From assembly GCF_003019275.1 (NCBI RefSeq), contig NZ_CP027848.1:992001-1056000 (forward strand): a stretch of 64,000 nt of DNA, in the 5' to 3' direction. The notes under the pieces were generated by a model. It made no database searches and was not told the origin of the DNA. It saw nothing but the letters and a program-made list of their open reading frames with translations. The DNA is from Staphylococcus muscae (lineage in GTDB: Bacteria; Bacillota; Bacilli; Staphylococcales; Staphylococcaceae). The translations under genes were made by a program, and so were the position numbers. Below, one piece after another: positions 8,296-16,658 of the stretch; within the stretch, counting starts at the first letter, position 1, and each line of letters begins with the position of its first letter.

Positions 8296-9597
8296 TTATT
8301 TCGTAATAACTTCGTGAATTAATGTAGGTGTTTCTCCACGATTACTAATTGTAATATTATCATATAATTTTTCTTTCACTTGTTCAACATCTTCTTGGTT
8401 TGCATAAATTGTTAACAATGACTCGCCTTCTTCAACTTTGTCACCGACTTTTTTATTTAATACAAGACCAACAGCTAAGTCGATTGTATCTTCCTTCGTT
8501 TGACGTCCTGCACCTAACATCATAGATGCAATACCAATTTCATTTGCAATCATTTCAGATACAACACCAGATTGTTTTGCTGGTAATTCAAATGTGTATT
8601 TCGCAGTTGGTAACTTAGATGGATCATCTACAACAGATGCATCCCCACCTTGATTGCTCAAGAACACTTTGAATTTTTCAAGTGCTTTACCGTTATCAAT
8701 GACACCTTTTAACAACTCACGTGCTTCATCTAAAGTCTCAGCTTTTTCAGCTAATACAACCATTTGAGAACCAAGTGTTAAAACTAATTCTGTTAAGTCT
8801 TCTGGACCTTCACCTTTCAATGTGTCGATTGCTTCCTTCAACTCAAGTGCATTACCAATCGCACGACCAAGTGGTTGGCTCATATCAGAAATAATCGCCA
8901 TTGTGTTACGTCCAACTTGGTTACCAATTTTCACCATTGCATTTGCCAATTGTTCAGCATCTTCAACTGTTTTCATGAATGCACCGTTACCTGTCTTAAC
9001 ATCTAATACAATTGCATCTGCACCCGCAGCAATCTTCTTACTCATAATAGATGATGCAATTAATGGAATTGAGTTAACCGTACCTGTTACATCACGTAGC
9101 GCATAGATTTTCTTATCAGCAGGTGTTAAGTTTCCTGTTTGGCCGATAACTGCAAGATGGTCTTCATTTACTAACTTAATAAATTCATCTTCAGAAATTT
9201 CAACGTGGAAACCTTCAACCGCTTCTAATTTATCAATCGTACCACCTGTATGTCCTAATCCACGACCACTCATTTTTGCTACTGGAATATCTAAGGCAGC
9301 CACTAATGGTGCTAGCACAAGTGTTGTTGTATCACCGACACCACCAGTTGAGTGCTTATCTACTTTGATACCATTAATATCAGAAAGATCGATTTGATCA
9401 CCAGACTCTACCATTGCCATTGTTAAGTCTGCACGTTCCTCATCAGTCATATCTTGGAAGAAAATCGCCATCGCTAAACTCGACATTTGATAATCAGGAA
9501 TATCACCATTCGTATATCCATTCACAAAAAACTTAATCTCTTCCGTTGTCAATACTTCACCGTCTCGCTTTTTTGCGATAATGTCTACCATTCTCAT
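8296..9597 (-). CDS. pdp: Pyrimidine-nucleoside phosphorylase
   Basis: A 433-residue enzyme that splits uridine, thymidine and deoxyuridine with phosphate into base and pentose-1-phosphate. The family signature is near the N-terminus: [11 protein letters not shown] (phosphate site, about residues 79-89), followed by [19 protein letters not shown]. Full length, with GAGGAG seven bases before ATG 9597. In S. aureus pdp is followed by deoC and deoD; here deoD is on the opposite strand about 400 bp away and deoC is absent from this interval. Confidence 0.95.
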   Translation of the reverse strand: MRMVDIIAKKRDGEVLTTEEIKFFVNGYTNGDIPDYQMSSLAMAIFFQDMTDEERADLTMAMVESGDQIDLSDINGIKVDKHSTGGVGDTTTLVLAPLVAALDIPVAKMSGRGLGHTGGTIDKLEAVEGFHVEISEDEFIKLVNEDHLAVIGQTGNLTPADKKIYALRDVTGTVNSIPLIASSIMSKKIAAGADAIVLDVKTGNGAFMKTVEDAEQLANAMVKIGNQVGRNTMAIISDMSQPLGRAIGNALELKEAIDTLKGEGPEDLTELVLTLGSQMVVLAEKAETLDEARELLKGVIDNGKALEKFKVFLSNQGGDASVVDDPSKLPTAKYTFELPAKQSGVVSEMIANEIGIASMMLGAGRQTKEDTIDLAVGLVLNKKVGDKVEEGESLLTIYANQEDVEQVKEKLYDNITISNRGETPTLIHEVITK

Positions 9598-9744
9598 GAT
9601 TATTCTCCTCTTCTCTATTTACATTTAAACAATATATTTAAATATCATTTATTTTGTAAGCCTTTTCTATTTTATTATATACGATTATGTTTCATTTGAT
9701 AAACAATTCGTATTTTAAATCGGAAATATTTTGATTAAGTGGCT

Positions 9745-9875
9745 AACGAGGTTGTGTGAGAAGCGTTTAGGAGTTGAGCAGAATCCGAGCAATGAATAAA
9801 ATTTATAGAATTGCGAAATTCTGTCGAAAGTCCTGCTTCTTGAACACTGACAATACGAGGTTGTGAGAGAAGCAC
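9745..9875. repeat. Single copy of the structured intergenic repeat
   Basis: One 109-bp unit flanked by two copies of ACGAGGTTGTGWGAGAAGC-type sequence (9746 and 9855). It has the same architecture as the 4.3-kb array but a shorter apical stem. The outer stem is AGAAGC with GCTTCT and the next is CAGAAT with ATTCTG. Both pairs differ from the 4.3-kb copy on both sides, so pairing is kept. It lies between the divergent pdp and deoD genes and accounts for about a third of that 408-bp gap. Confidence 0.85.
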
Positions 9876-10005
9876 TGTTGTTTCAAATGGAGATGTTTAT
9901 CTCTACGCTTATTCTTCTAGTAACTCTAATCGACATTTCAGAGTAGGTCTGTTATCTTTAAAGTAATCACATAAAAAAATAAATGATCTTAAGGAGCTGT
10001 TTGTT

Positions 10006-10716
10006 ATGACACAAGGTACACCACATATTCAACCGAACGGAACAAAAATTGCTAAGACGGTTTTAATGCCGGGAGACCCATTACGTGCAAAGTATATTGC
10101 GGATAACTTCTTAGAAAATGTAGAACAATTCAATGATGTGCGTAATATGTTTGGATACACAGGCACATACAAAGGGAAAGAAGTTTCAGTGATGGGTTCT
10201 GGTATGGGGATTCCAAGTATCGGTATCTATTCATACGAGTTATACAACTTTTTCGATGTAGACACAATTATCCGTATCGGTTCTTGTGGCGCAATGCAAG
10301 AAGACATTCAACTTTACGACATCATCATTGCTCAAGGTGCATCAACAAATTCAAACTTTGTCGATCAGTATCAAATTCCAGGTAACTTCGCACCACTTGC
10401 TGATTTCGACTTAATCGTTAAAGCGAAAGAAAAAGCAGATGCCATTGGTGCACGTACACATGTTGGAAATGTCTTATCTTCAGACACATTCTATAATGCA
10501 AATGCTGACTTCAACCAAAAATGGATTGATATGGGCATTCTAGGTGTAGAAATGGAATCAGCAGGTCTCTACTTAAATGCCATTAAAGCAGGCAAAAAAG
10601 CGTTAGGCATCTTCACAGTTTCTGACCATTTATTACGCGACGAAGCAACAACACCTGAAGAACGTCAAAACTCATTTACACAAATGATGGAAGTTGCACT
10701 TGAAATCGCTGAATAA
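10006..10716 (+). CDS. deoD: Purine nucleoside phosphorylase, DeoD type
   Basis: A 236-residue enzyme of the hexameric PNP family that phosphorolyses purine (deoxy)nucleosides. Motifs are MPGDPLRAKYIA (phosphate site, about residues 22-33), GSGMGIPSIGIYSYEL and the family pattern IIRIGSCGA, with GVEMESAGLY and TVSDHLL at the active site. Start ATG 10006 follows AAGGAGCTG. Monocistronic, with its own terminator. Separated from the pdp unit by the repeat element rather than lying in one deo operon. Confidence 0.95.
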   Translation: MTQGTPHIQPNGTKIAKTVLMPGDPLRAKYIADNFLENVEQFNDVRNMFGYTGTYKGKEVSVMGSGMGIPSIGIYSYELYNFFDVDTIIRIGSCGAMQEDIQLYDIIIAQGASTNSNFVDQYQIPGNFAPLADFDLIVKAKEKADAIGARTHVGNVLSSDTFYNANADFNQKWIDMGILGVEMESAGLYLNAIKAGKKALGIFTVSDHLLRDEATTPEERQNSFTQMMEVALEIAE

Positions 10717-10738
10717 TTTATTCTTATAAAATACTTAT

Positions 10739-10780
10739 CCCCACAATAATGGTACTAGACCATCATTGTGGGGATTTTTA
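10739..10780 (+). terminator. Terminator after deoD
   Basis: CCCCACAATAATGGT pairs with ACCATCATTGTGGGG (one mismatch) and is followed by ATTTTTA. Confidence 0.9.
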
Positions 10781-10819
10781 ATTTCTCATACGTGCACTAC
10801 TGCATATATTGAATATTCA

Positions 10820-10936
10820 TTATGATTGGAAGTTCTGAACTTTAATTGCTTCTATATCATTGACTAGTCCACAATCCTTACAAAATATATATTTAACTTC
10901 TGACCCTTTTGTTGATCTTTTGTTTCTCTTATTGAT
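10820..10936 (-). pseudogene. Possible remnant of a zinc-ribbon protein
   Basis: Out of frame with rbsK and overlapping its stop, a short open stretch reads KRNKRSTKGSEVKYIF, then CKDCGLVNDIEAIKVQNFQS and a TAA at 10820. It lacks a start codon and a ribosome binding site. The CxxCG pattern and protein-like composition suggest the C-terminal piece of a lost gene, but 35 codons could be open by chance. Confidence 0.3.
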
Positions 10937-11816
10937 TCAACGCTTTATCAACCACTTCACGTGTCGGAATACCACCTTGCGCCCCTAGCGCAGATACCGC
11001 AAAGCTAGATGCCATATTCGCAAATTGTATCGCTGTTTCAAATGATTGTCCTTCACTTAACGCAACGGCAAGTGCACCGTTAAATGTATCACCTGCACCA
11101 GTCGTATCAACTACATCGCAAGGATATGCAGGTACTGTTTGTCGTGTTTGATCAAAATACACAGCACCTTCTGCACCAAGTGTCACGATCAGTTGATTGG
11201 GATGTTGCGCTAACGCATCGTCCATAGATTCACCAAACAACTGCTGACACTCACTCTCGTTCGGCGTCAAATAAGTGACTTTATTTAATAATCGATTATC
11301 CAAAGCACGGTATGGTGCTGGATTTAGTATCACTTGTAACTCTAATTGAGCGGCTTCGTCTATTACTGCTTCAACTGTTTTCGCCGGTATTTCTTGTTGC
11401 ATGACAATGATGTCGCCTTTTTCAAACTGCTGCAAAATGGGCAATACAACTTCAGGTACAATTCTATTATTTGCAGCAGGTACGACAATAATACGATTAT
11501 CTTGTTCATACAATGTAATGTGTGCTGTTCCGGAGTGTTCTCCTTCAATTGTTTGCATATAATCTACATTGACACCATGTTGTCTCAAGTTATTAAGGAT
11601 TGTTTGACCAAATGCATCATCACCTACTGCACCAATCATGTAGACATCTCGATTGCGTTTCAGACGAGCTGCTGCTACTGCTTGGTTTGCCCCTTTTCCA
11701 CCGGGCGCCATATATAAAGTCTCTCCTAATATCGTTTCACCTTGATCAGGCATCACTTGCGTCTGTACCGTTAAATCCATAGACGCACTTCCGATGACAA
11801 TAATTTTATGTGTCAT
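10929..11816 (-). CDS. rbsK: Ribokinase
   Basis: A 295-residue PfkB-family sugar kinase that phosphorylates ribose to ribose-5-phosphate. It has the N-terminal family motif GGKGANQAVAAARL (about residues 38-51) and the C-terminal anion-hole signature DTTGAGDTFNGAL (about 239-251) with the catalytic Asp. It has close to the usual length of about 300. It follows the DCC-family gene by 15 bp, so they form a two-gene unit. No ribose transporter (rbsU/rbsD) is next to it in this window, unlike the usual rbs operon. Its neighbourhood of nucleoside phosphorylases fits a role in pentose salvage. Confidence 0.9.
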   Translation of the reverse strand: MTHKIIVIGSASMDLTVQTQVMPDQGETILGETLYMAPGGKGANQAVAAARLKRNRDVYMIGAVGDDAFGQTILNNLRQHGVNVDYMQTIEGEHSGTAHITLYEQDNRIIVVPAANNRIVPEVVLPILQQFEKGDIIVMQQEIPAKTVEAVIDEAAQLELQVILNPAPYRALDNRLLNKVTYLTPNESECQQLFGESMDDALAQHPNQLIVTLGAEGAVYFDQTRQTVPAYPCDVVDTTGAGDTFNGALAVALSEGQSFETAIQFANMASSFAVSALGAQGGIPTREVVDKALNQ

Positions 11817-11831
11817 AGTTGTTCATCCTCG

Positions 11832-12215
11832 CTATTCTATGAAAAATGATTTTTCGTACTCAGTTGGTTCTACCCAAGTCGTTGACCATAGTTTATCTCG
11901 ATTACTTGCAAATGTACGATAACCTATATTGCGTATCGGCTTAGGCACAATCCATAATAAAAGTGCTAAGTATTTGTATCCGCCTAATGCCCGCAACATA
12001 TGCACAATGGCTGTCGATTCAAAAGTAAGGTCTTCCCCACGTTGTAACACAACACTGTTTTTCTTCGTGACACCTGATTGCTGTGATTCTAATATTTGAC
12101 CAGCCTTACCTTTCAACGGTGCGAATTGATAACTTCGGGGTAATCCATGACGAATTAACCAAATCGCATAGTTATAGCAATAAACACATTTGTGATCATA
12201 ATAAATAATTGGCAT
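11832..12215 (-). CDS. DCC-family thiol-disulfide oxidoreductase-like protein
   Basis: A 127-residue protein whose N-terminus MPIIYYDHKCVYCYNYAIWL carries the CxxC of the DCC (DUF393) family. The usual YDGxCxxC is here YDHKCVYC, with His in place of Gly. A second family feature, the region around ALGGYKYLALLLW and NIGYRTFASNRDKLW, is present. Function is probably redox, but no substrate is known. ATG 12215 follows GAGGTGAATATT; GTG 12224 sits inside that site and is rejected. It is the first gene of the unit with rbsK. Confidence 0.8.
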   Translation of the reverse strand: MPIIYYDHKCVYCYNYAIWLIRHGLPRSYQFAPLKGKAGQILESQQSGVTKKNSVVLQRGEDLTFESTAIVHMLRALGGYKYLALLLWIVPKPIRNIGYRTFASNRDKLWSTTWVEPTEYEKSFFIE

Positions 12216-12274
12216 AATATTCACCTCAACTTTATTTTAACGTTTCTCTAATAAGATAGAAATGAATACCACTT

Positions 12275-12320
12275 AAAAAATTGTGGCTAGCAAAACATTG
12301 CGTTGCTGAACCACAATTTT
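12275..12320 (-). terminator. Terminator after the NhaC-type gene
   Basis: On the minus strand AAAATTGTGG pairs with CCACAATTTT, then T residues follow. Confidence 0.85.
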
Positions 12321-12332
12321 CTAAAAGATCTC

Positions 12333-13763
12333 TTATTCCATCGCTTGTTGCTGTTGGAAATAGACCTTTTCTTCTTTTGATAATTGAATGATTTTGAAGC
12401 CGATAAAGCCATAAATAATTGAAATAATAGGGACGACATAATTCAAAATCGCAAATGGTGCATATTCAATTACATGTACATTTAACGTTGTTAAGATGAA
12501 TACACCACATGTATTCCAAGGGACAAAGACAGATGTTAATGTCCCACCATCTTCTAGTGCACGTGATAAGTTTTTCGGATGTAACCCTTTATCAATAAAC
12601 GTTGAAACATACATACGTGATGGCACAATAATTGAAATATATTGTTCTGAACATGATAAGTTTGTACCAAAACAAGAAATAATCACGGATGCGATCAACG
12701 TACCTGTATTTTTAGCAAACTTTAATATAACAGAAATTAATGCTTTCAACATACCTGAGTATTCGAGCAAGCCACCGAATGTCATCGCAACAAGTGTCAA
12801 TGAAATCGTATAGAACATCGACTCAAGACCACCACGGTTGAATAACTCATCAATTGTCTTATTGCCAGATTCTAACACGTAACCTGTCTGCAATGACTGA
12901 ACAGCTGTTGCTAAAGAATCACCTTGTACAAAGATTTGTGTAAAGAAACCGAGTACAACCCCTAACACGATAGCTGGAATCGCTGGTACTTTCAATGCAA
13001 CGGCAATAATGACAATAAGTGGTACAACTAATAACCACGGTGTAATGAAAAACGAATCATCAATGGCATTCATAATGCTATCAATACGTCCACGGTTCAA
13101 ATGATCACTACCGTACATCTGACCTAAAACGAAGAACGCAATCAAACTGATCACTAACCCCGGAATCGTTGTATAGAACATATGTTTAATGTGATCAAAT
13201 AAATCAACATTTGTTAACCCTGAAGCTAAGTTCGTCGTATCAGATAACGGACTCATCTTATCACCGAAATATGCCCCTGAAATAACAGCACCAGCTACCA
13301 TACCCGGCGATAATCCCATACTAATACCAATCCCCATTGATGCAACACCTACTGTTGCCATTGTAGACCAAGAACTTCCAATTGCTAATGATACGATACC
13401 ACAGATTACAACAACAACCGCCAAGAAATATGTAGGTGATATCAGTTTTAAACCATAATATATCATTGCAGCAACAACACCGCTGCCAATCCATGCACCG
13501 ATGATCAAACCAACTAGCATGATAATCACAACGGCAGGTAATGCATGTTTAATCCCCTTGTACATCATTTCTTCTACTTCTTCCCATTCATAATCGTGAA
13601 ACATCGTCACAATAATTGCGACAGTTGTTCCAATAAGTAAAGGAATATGTGGTGCTTGTTGCAGCTTTACCACAGTAAAGAGCATTGCAACAATCATAAT
13701 GCTGAGTGTCAATAGTGCATACCATACATTTATCTCTTTCTTATTACGTTTCTTAATATTCAA
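12333..13763 (-). CDS. NhaC-family Na+/H+ antiporter
   Basis: A 476-residue polytopic membrane protein with about 12 hydrophobic segments. The NhaC region is visible in IGSSWSTMATVGVASMGIG and GAVISGAYFGDKMSPLSDTTNLA, with conserved Asp and Ser/Thr likely in the ion path. The second repeat shows CFGTNLSCSEQYISIIVPSRM. Such carriers exchange Na+ for H+, or in some members organic acids. A frame opens at 13835, but the strong site GGGGAGAGG lies six bases before TTG 13763, giving LNIKKRNKKEINVW as the N-terminus. A cre box 26 bp upstream suggests catabolite control. Single-gene unit. Confidence 0.85.
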   Translation of the reverse strand: MNIKKRNKKEINVWYALLTLSIMIVAMLFTVVKLQQAPHIPLLIGTTVAIIVTMFHDYEWEEVEEMMYKGIKHALPAVVIIMLVGLIIGAWIGSGVVAAMIYYGLKLISPTYFLAVVVVICGIVSLAIGSSWSTMATVGVASMGIGISMGLSPGMVAGAVISGAYFGDKMSPLSDTTNLASGLTNVDLFDHIKHMFYTTIPGLVISLIAFFVLGQMYGSDHLNRGRIDSIMNAIDDSFFITPWLLVVPLIVIIAVALKVPAIPAIVLGVVLGFFTQIFVQGDSLATAVQSLQTGYVLESGNKTIDELFNRGGLESMFYTISLTLVAMTFGGLLEYSGMLKALISVILKFAKNTGTLIASVIISCFGTNLSCSEQYISIIVPSRMYVSTFIDKGLHPKNLSRALEDGGTLTSVFVPWNTCGVFILTTLNVHVIEYAPFAILNYVVPIISIIYGFIGFKIIQLSKEEKVYFQQQQAME

Positions 13764-13788
13764 TTTAAACCTCTCCCCTTCACTTAAA

Positions 13789-13804
13789 ATGTAAGCGATT
13801 ACAA
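13789..13804 (-). promoter_or_regulatory. CcpA cre box upstream of the NhaC-type gene
   Basis: ATGTAAGCGATTACAA matches the cre consensus WTGNAANCGNWNNCAW at every fixed position. It lies just upstream of the TTG start in the promoter/leader region, where CcpA binding normally represses. Confidence 0.7.
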
Positions 13805-13877
13805 ATATCATACTATGACTCGATTTCTCCTGCAAGAATTTTCGGAATATTTTATGTACTTACGATCACTTTTATGT

Positions 13878-13920
13878 AAAAAGAAGTCTCGCCTATTTTT
13901 GAATAAGCGACACTTCTTCG
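13878..13920 (-). terminator. Terminator after the EVE/AAA-like gene
   Basis: On the minus strand GAAGTGTCGCTTATTC pairs imperfectly with AATAGGCGAGACTTC and is followed by TTTTT. Confidence 0.75.
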
Positions 13921-13925
13921 TATGA

Positions 13926-15290
13926 TTATTTTTTTGCTTGAATAATACGTGTATATTTCAACATTTGTGTAGAGTATGTTTCTTTCACTTCTTGTGGTGT
14001 TAAGTACGTCACGCCTACAATATGCCAGTTCGGGTTGAAGCGATAAAATGAATCTTTGTCACGACTCCATTTAATCATACTACCATCTTTGTTATAGCGT
14101 GGTAAAGTCATCTCATAACCTTCTAACACATTGATATACGTTTGGAAAATATCTGGATCAATGCGTTCAAACTGATCAACAACTAAGTATTGTCGGTCTG
14201 ATTTCGGCATTAATTCTGTAATAAATCCTTCACGATAATACAATGCTCCTGCCTCGTTCGGCAAATATCGACCATACAACATCTCTTCAGAAAAATCCGG
14301 ATGCCCAACTGTCATCACGGGTGTCGCATTCGCTTTCTCTACAAGGGAAGTCGCTGCTTTGAGACCTTCTGTTTTATCGTCAGCCAATAATAGAATAAAC
14401 GGCTTTACATCTTCTTCCTTAGGCAACTCATAATCTGCCTTCACAGTTTCAAACTGTCCTTTGAGACCGTCATTTTCACTCATTTCCATCATCGCATGAT
14501 ACTGCGTTGGTGTTAAGCTCGCAATTGCTTGCTTCGCATTCTCTTGTAAGAAATAGAGATTTTTAAGTTTTGGGTGTTTATTCAACGTCATCAAACTCAT
14601 CGGATGAATATCTTCAAGATAACGTATCTCAATCGCTGTACTATTCGTTCTTCCTGACTCTGGTGGGCGTGTATGAATATGATGCGCAACTTCTGCACGT
14701 CCTACAATCGATTGATTCATATGTCTGTTATACACCACAATCTGGTCACCGACTTCAAGTTGTGTATAGTGGTGGTAACCATTGCGTTTAATACCGTTAC
14801 GTGTATGTGTATAAATCGTATATGTTTCTTCTGGTTCAAATGTTTCTGTTTCAGCCATAAAGAAATAGCGTGGAATCGTTACATCCCCCGTCCCAAGTCC
14901 TTTTATTAATTCGAACTCGTCATAAGAGATTTTGTTGAACAATGTCTCTTTCATATTATTCATGCGAAATTCTAGTGCTTCACTACGCTTTAAATACTCA
15001 GTCGTTAAAGGTTTGAACGTTTCATTAAATTTAAATTGTACGTGAATTTTATTCTGTGCACCTGTTGTGACACTTATGATTTCACCCCACCCAAGTAATC
15101 CAGCATCTGTCTGCACTTGATAAAAGATAACTTTATCTCCTACTTGTGCTTGTTTAAATGCACGAAAACCTTGTGTCGGATTGAATTGTGCGCCTGATTC
15201 AAAGACAGTGGTTTGTCCTACTAACGGTTCATTGTGATTCCATCTATTATAACCACAATTCAGCCAAAAGTAATTTGTTTCTGCAGCCAT
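13926..15290 (-). CDS. Double EVE-domain protein with degenerate McrB-like AAA region
   Basis: A 454-residue soluble protein I recognise only in parts. Residues about 5-135 (YFWLNCGYNRWNHN, GFRAFKQAQVGDKVIFYQV) and about 155-265 (YTHTRNGIKRNGYHHYTQLE, VGDQIVVYN) look like two EVE/PUA-like domains, a fold that reads modified bases in DNA or RNA. Residues 295-435 resemble the AAA core of McrB-type proteins: GHPDFSEEMLYGRYLPNEAG, a Walker-B-like YLVVDQFERIDPDIF, TYINVLEGYEM, and NWHIVGVTYL as sensor 1. The Walker A loop is missing (FILLLADDKTEGLKAA) and Gln replaces the catalytic Glu after Asp372, so NTP hydrolysis is unlikely. No McrC-like nuclease is adjacent. The start follows GAAGGAG with rather long spacing. 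Confidence 0.6.
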   Translation of the reverse strand: MAAETNYFWLNCGYNRWNHNEPLVGQTTVFESGAQFNPTQGFRAFKQAQVGDKVIFYQVQTDAGLLGWGEIISVTTGAQNKIHVQFKFNETFKPLTTEYLKRSEALEFRMNNMKETLFNKISYDEFELIKGLGTGDVTIPRYFFMAETETFEPEETYTIYTHTRNGIKRNGYHHYTQLEVGDQIVVYNRHMNQSIVGRAEVAHHIHTRPPESGRTNSTAIEIRYLEDIHPMSLMTLNKHPKLKNLYFLQENAKQAIASLTPTQYHAMMEMSENDGLKGQFETVKADYELPKEEDVKPFILLLADDKTEGLKAATSLVEKANATPVMTVGHPDFSEEMLYGRYLPNEAGALYYREGFITELMPKSDRQYLVVDQFERIDPDIFQTYINVLEGYEMTLPRYNKDGSMIKWSRDKDSFYRFNPNWHIVGVTYLTPQEVKETYSTQMLKYTRIIQAKK

Positions 15291-15448
15291 GGTATATGAT
15301 TCTCCTTCACCATATAGTTATCTTGTTCATTATAAGTGTTTATAGTTTAAACAACAACAGATTTTCTAGAGTTTCTTATCTCTATTGTAAGATACTGTTT
15401 GACTAGATGCATGCTCACGAATGATATTCTAGCCCTTCCAACACAATC

Positions 15449-15685
15449 TTATCTTGTAAAAATTTGTATAAGTCCAGCAATCACTGGAAAGACATTAACG
15501 AGTATTCCACCTAGCTTCAACATATGGCTAATGTCTGGATTAGGGAGCGTCCACAATGTGGCAATAATTCCCAACATGCCAATCATGACTGGAAACATGA
15601 GTGACGGAAAGAGGGGTACCTCAAAAAAGATACACGCACCCGACAAAATGCCACATATGAGCGCCATATATAAACCGATTTTCAA
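15449..15685 (-). CDS. Small hypothetical membrane protein
   Basis: A 78-residue protein made almost entirely of hydrophobic segments (about three helices), reading MKIGLYMALICGILSGACIF at the N-terminus. It starts at TTG 15685, eight bases after AAGGAGG, the feature that makes it convincing. It follows the FadR-type regulator by 28 bp on the same strand and is likely cotranscribed, so it may be part of the regulator's own target unit. No family recognised. Confidence 0.65.
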   Translation of the reverse strand: MKIGLYMALICGILSGACIFFEVPLFPSLMFPVMIGMLGIIATLWTLPNPDISHMLKLGGILVNVFPVIAGLIQIFTR

Positions 15686-15713
15686 TAAAATTCCTCCTTA
15701 TGATTATTACGTG

Positions 15714-16412
15714 TTAATCGACAATATAATGATCGATCAATGTTTGACGAACTTCTGCTAGATGACACGCCATATTTTTCATCGCTGTTTCACCATCTTG
15801 TTGCTGAATAGCTTCCAAAATAGCTGTATGTTCATGAAAAAGTCGTTCCATCGTTTTTTGACGATTATATAAATAAATGTGGCGTGTCCCCTTCATCGTT
15901 TGTTGAATTAAATCAGATATATTGTGCAATAATTCATACAATAACTGATTATCCGATGCTTTTGCAATGGCGAGATGAAAGCGTAAATCCGCTTCTTCTC
16001 CAGACTCTCCCGTTTGAATCGCATTGCGCATATCACTGAGTGCATGTTCCATTTCTTCCAACATTGCATCCGTTCGCCGTTCTGCTGCAAACTGTGCCGT
16101 TGACAGTTCAACCACTTCACGTAATTCCAAAATTTCTTTCACTCTTTTGGGCGTTAATGATTGCGTAATAAAGTCAAAGAGCTGTGGTGTTTTCTGTTTA
16201 ACAAAAGTACCATAACCATGTTTCATTTCAATTAAACCGATAATCCGTAATGCATTTAAAGCTTCACGCACAGAGGCATTACTTACCCCAAAATCTTCCG
16301 CTAATTTTTGTATTGAAGGGAGACGTTCCCCTTCTTTTAACACACCACTTTCTATTTGCTCAATTAATCTATTTGCAATTTGCTCATAAATTTTAGGGCG
16401 TGATATTTTCAT
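15714..16412 (-). CDS. FadR/GntR-family (FCD-domain) transcription regulator
   Basis: A 232-residue regulator. The N-terminal winged helix (about residues 8-75) shows the GntR pattern IYEQIANRLIEQIESGVLKE, then LPSIQKLAEDFGVSNASVRE and ALRIIGLIEMKHGYGTFV. The C-terminal all-helical FCD ligand domain includes LELREVVE, the acidic/His pattern DLRFHLAIAKAS, and HEHTAILEAI with the metal-binding His residues typical of the family. Members sense small carboxylates such as lactate, gluconate or fatty acyl-CoA; the ligand here is unknown. A perfect operator palindrome lies just upstream of its start, implying autoregulation. Convergent context offers no metabolic operon, so its regulon is elsewhere or includes the small membrane gene. 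Confidence 0.9.
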   Translation of the reverse strand: MKISRPKIYEQIANRLIEQIESGVLKEGERLPSIQKLAEDFGVSNASVREALNALRIIGLIEMKHGYGTFVKQKTPQLFDFITQSLTPKRVKEILELREVVELSTAQFAAERRTDAMLEEMEHALSDMRNAIQTGESGEEADLRFHLAIAKASDNQLLYELLHNISDLIQQTMKGTRHIYLYNRQKTMERLFHEHTAILEAIQQQDGETAMKNMACHLAEVRQTLIDHYIVD

Positions 16413-16427
16413 TGTTATCCTCCTTAT

Positions 16428-16443
16428 AACTAATCTGTTAGTT
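16428..16443. promoter_or_regulatory. Operator palindrome of the FadR-type regulator
   Basis: AACTAATCTGTTAGTT has perfect 6-bp arms around TCTG and lies 15 bp upstream of the regulator's start, overlapping the likely transcription start. Position and symmetry suit autorepression by a GntR dimer. Confidence 0.6.
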
Positions 16444-16658
16444 TAATGAATATTGCATCTAAAACATGACATTATACGAACTACTTTTAATGTTTTCTAA
16501 AAATCATTCGCTTTCTTACTAATGTTATAACACAATTAACTTATTCATGCGATAAAACATCACAGTATTAAAATTTTACATTTTTCTTTTATCATATTAA
16601 TTTGCAAATGGGCGTGTTTTTGATATCGTTGAGTATATGTCGAAAGGAGTGCTCACCT

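Noticed and set aside
9883..9966. 28-codon open stretch reading SNGDVYLYAYSSSN before deoD
   Set aside because: It looks mildly coding but has no start, and this length is expected by chance; kept only as a possible gene remnant.
13926..15290. Active McrB GTPase of a restriction system
   Set aside because: Walker A and the catalytic Glu are missing and no mcrC lies nearby, so an active type IV restriction system is unlikely.
15399..15761. 120-codon plus-strand frame over the small membrane gene
   Set aside because: The minus-strand 78-codon gene has AAGGAGG and typical membrane composition; the opposite frame has neither and overlaps the regulator.
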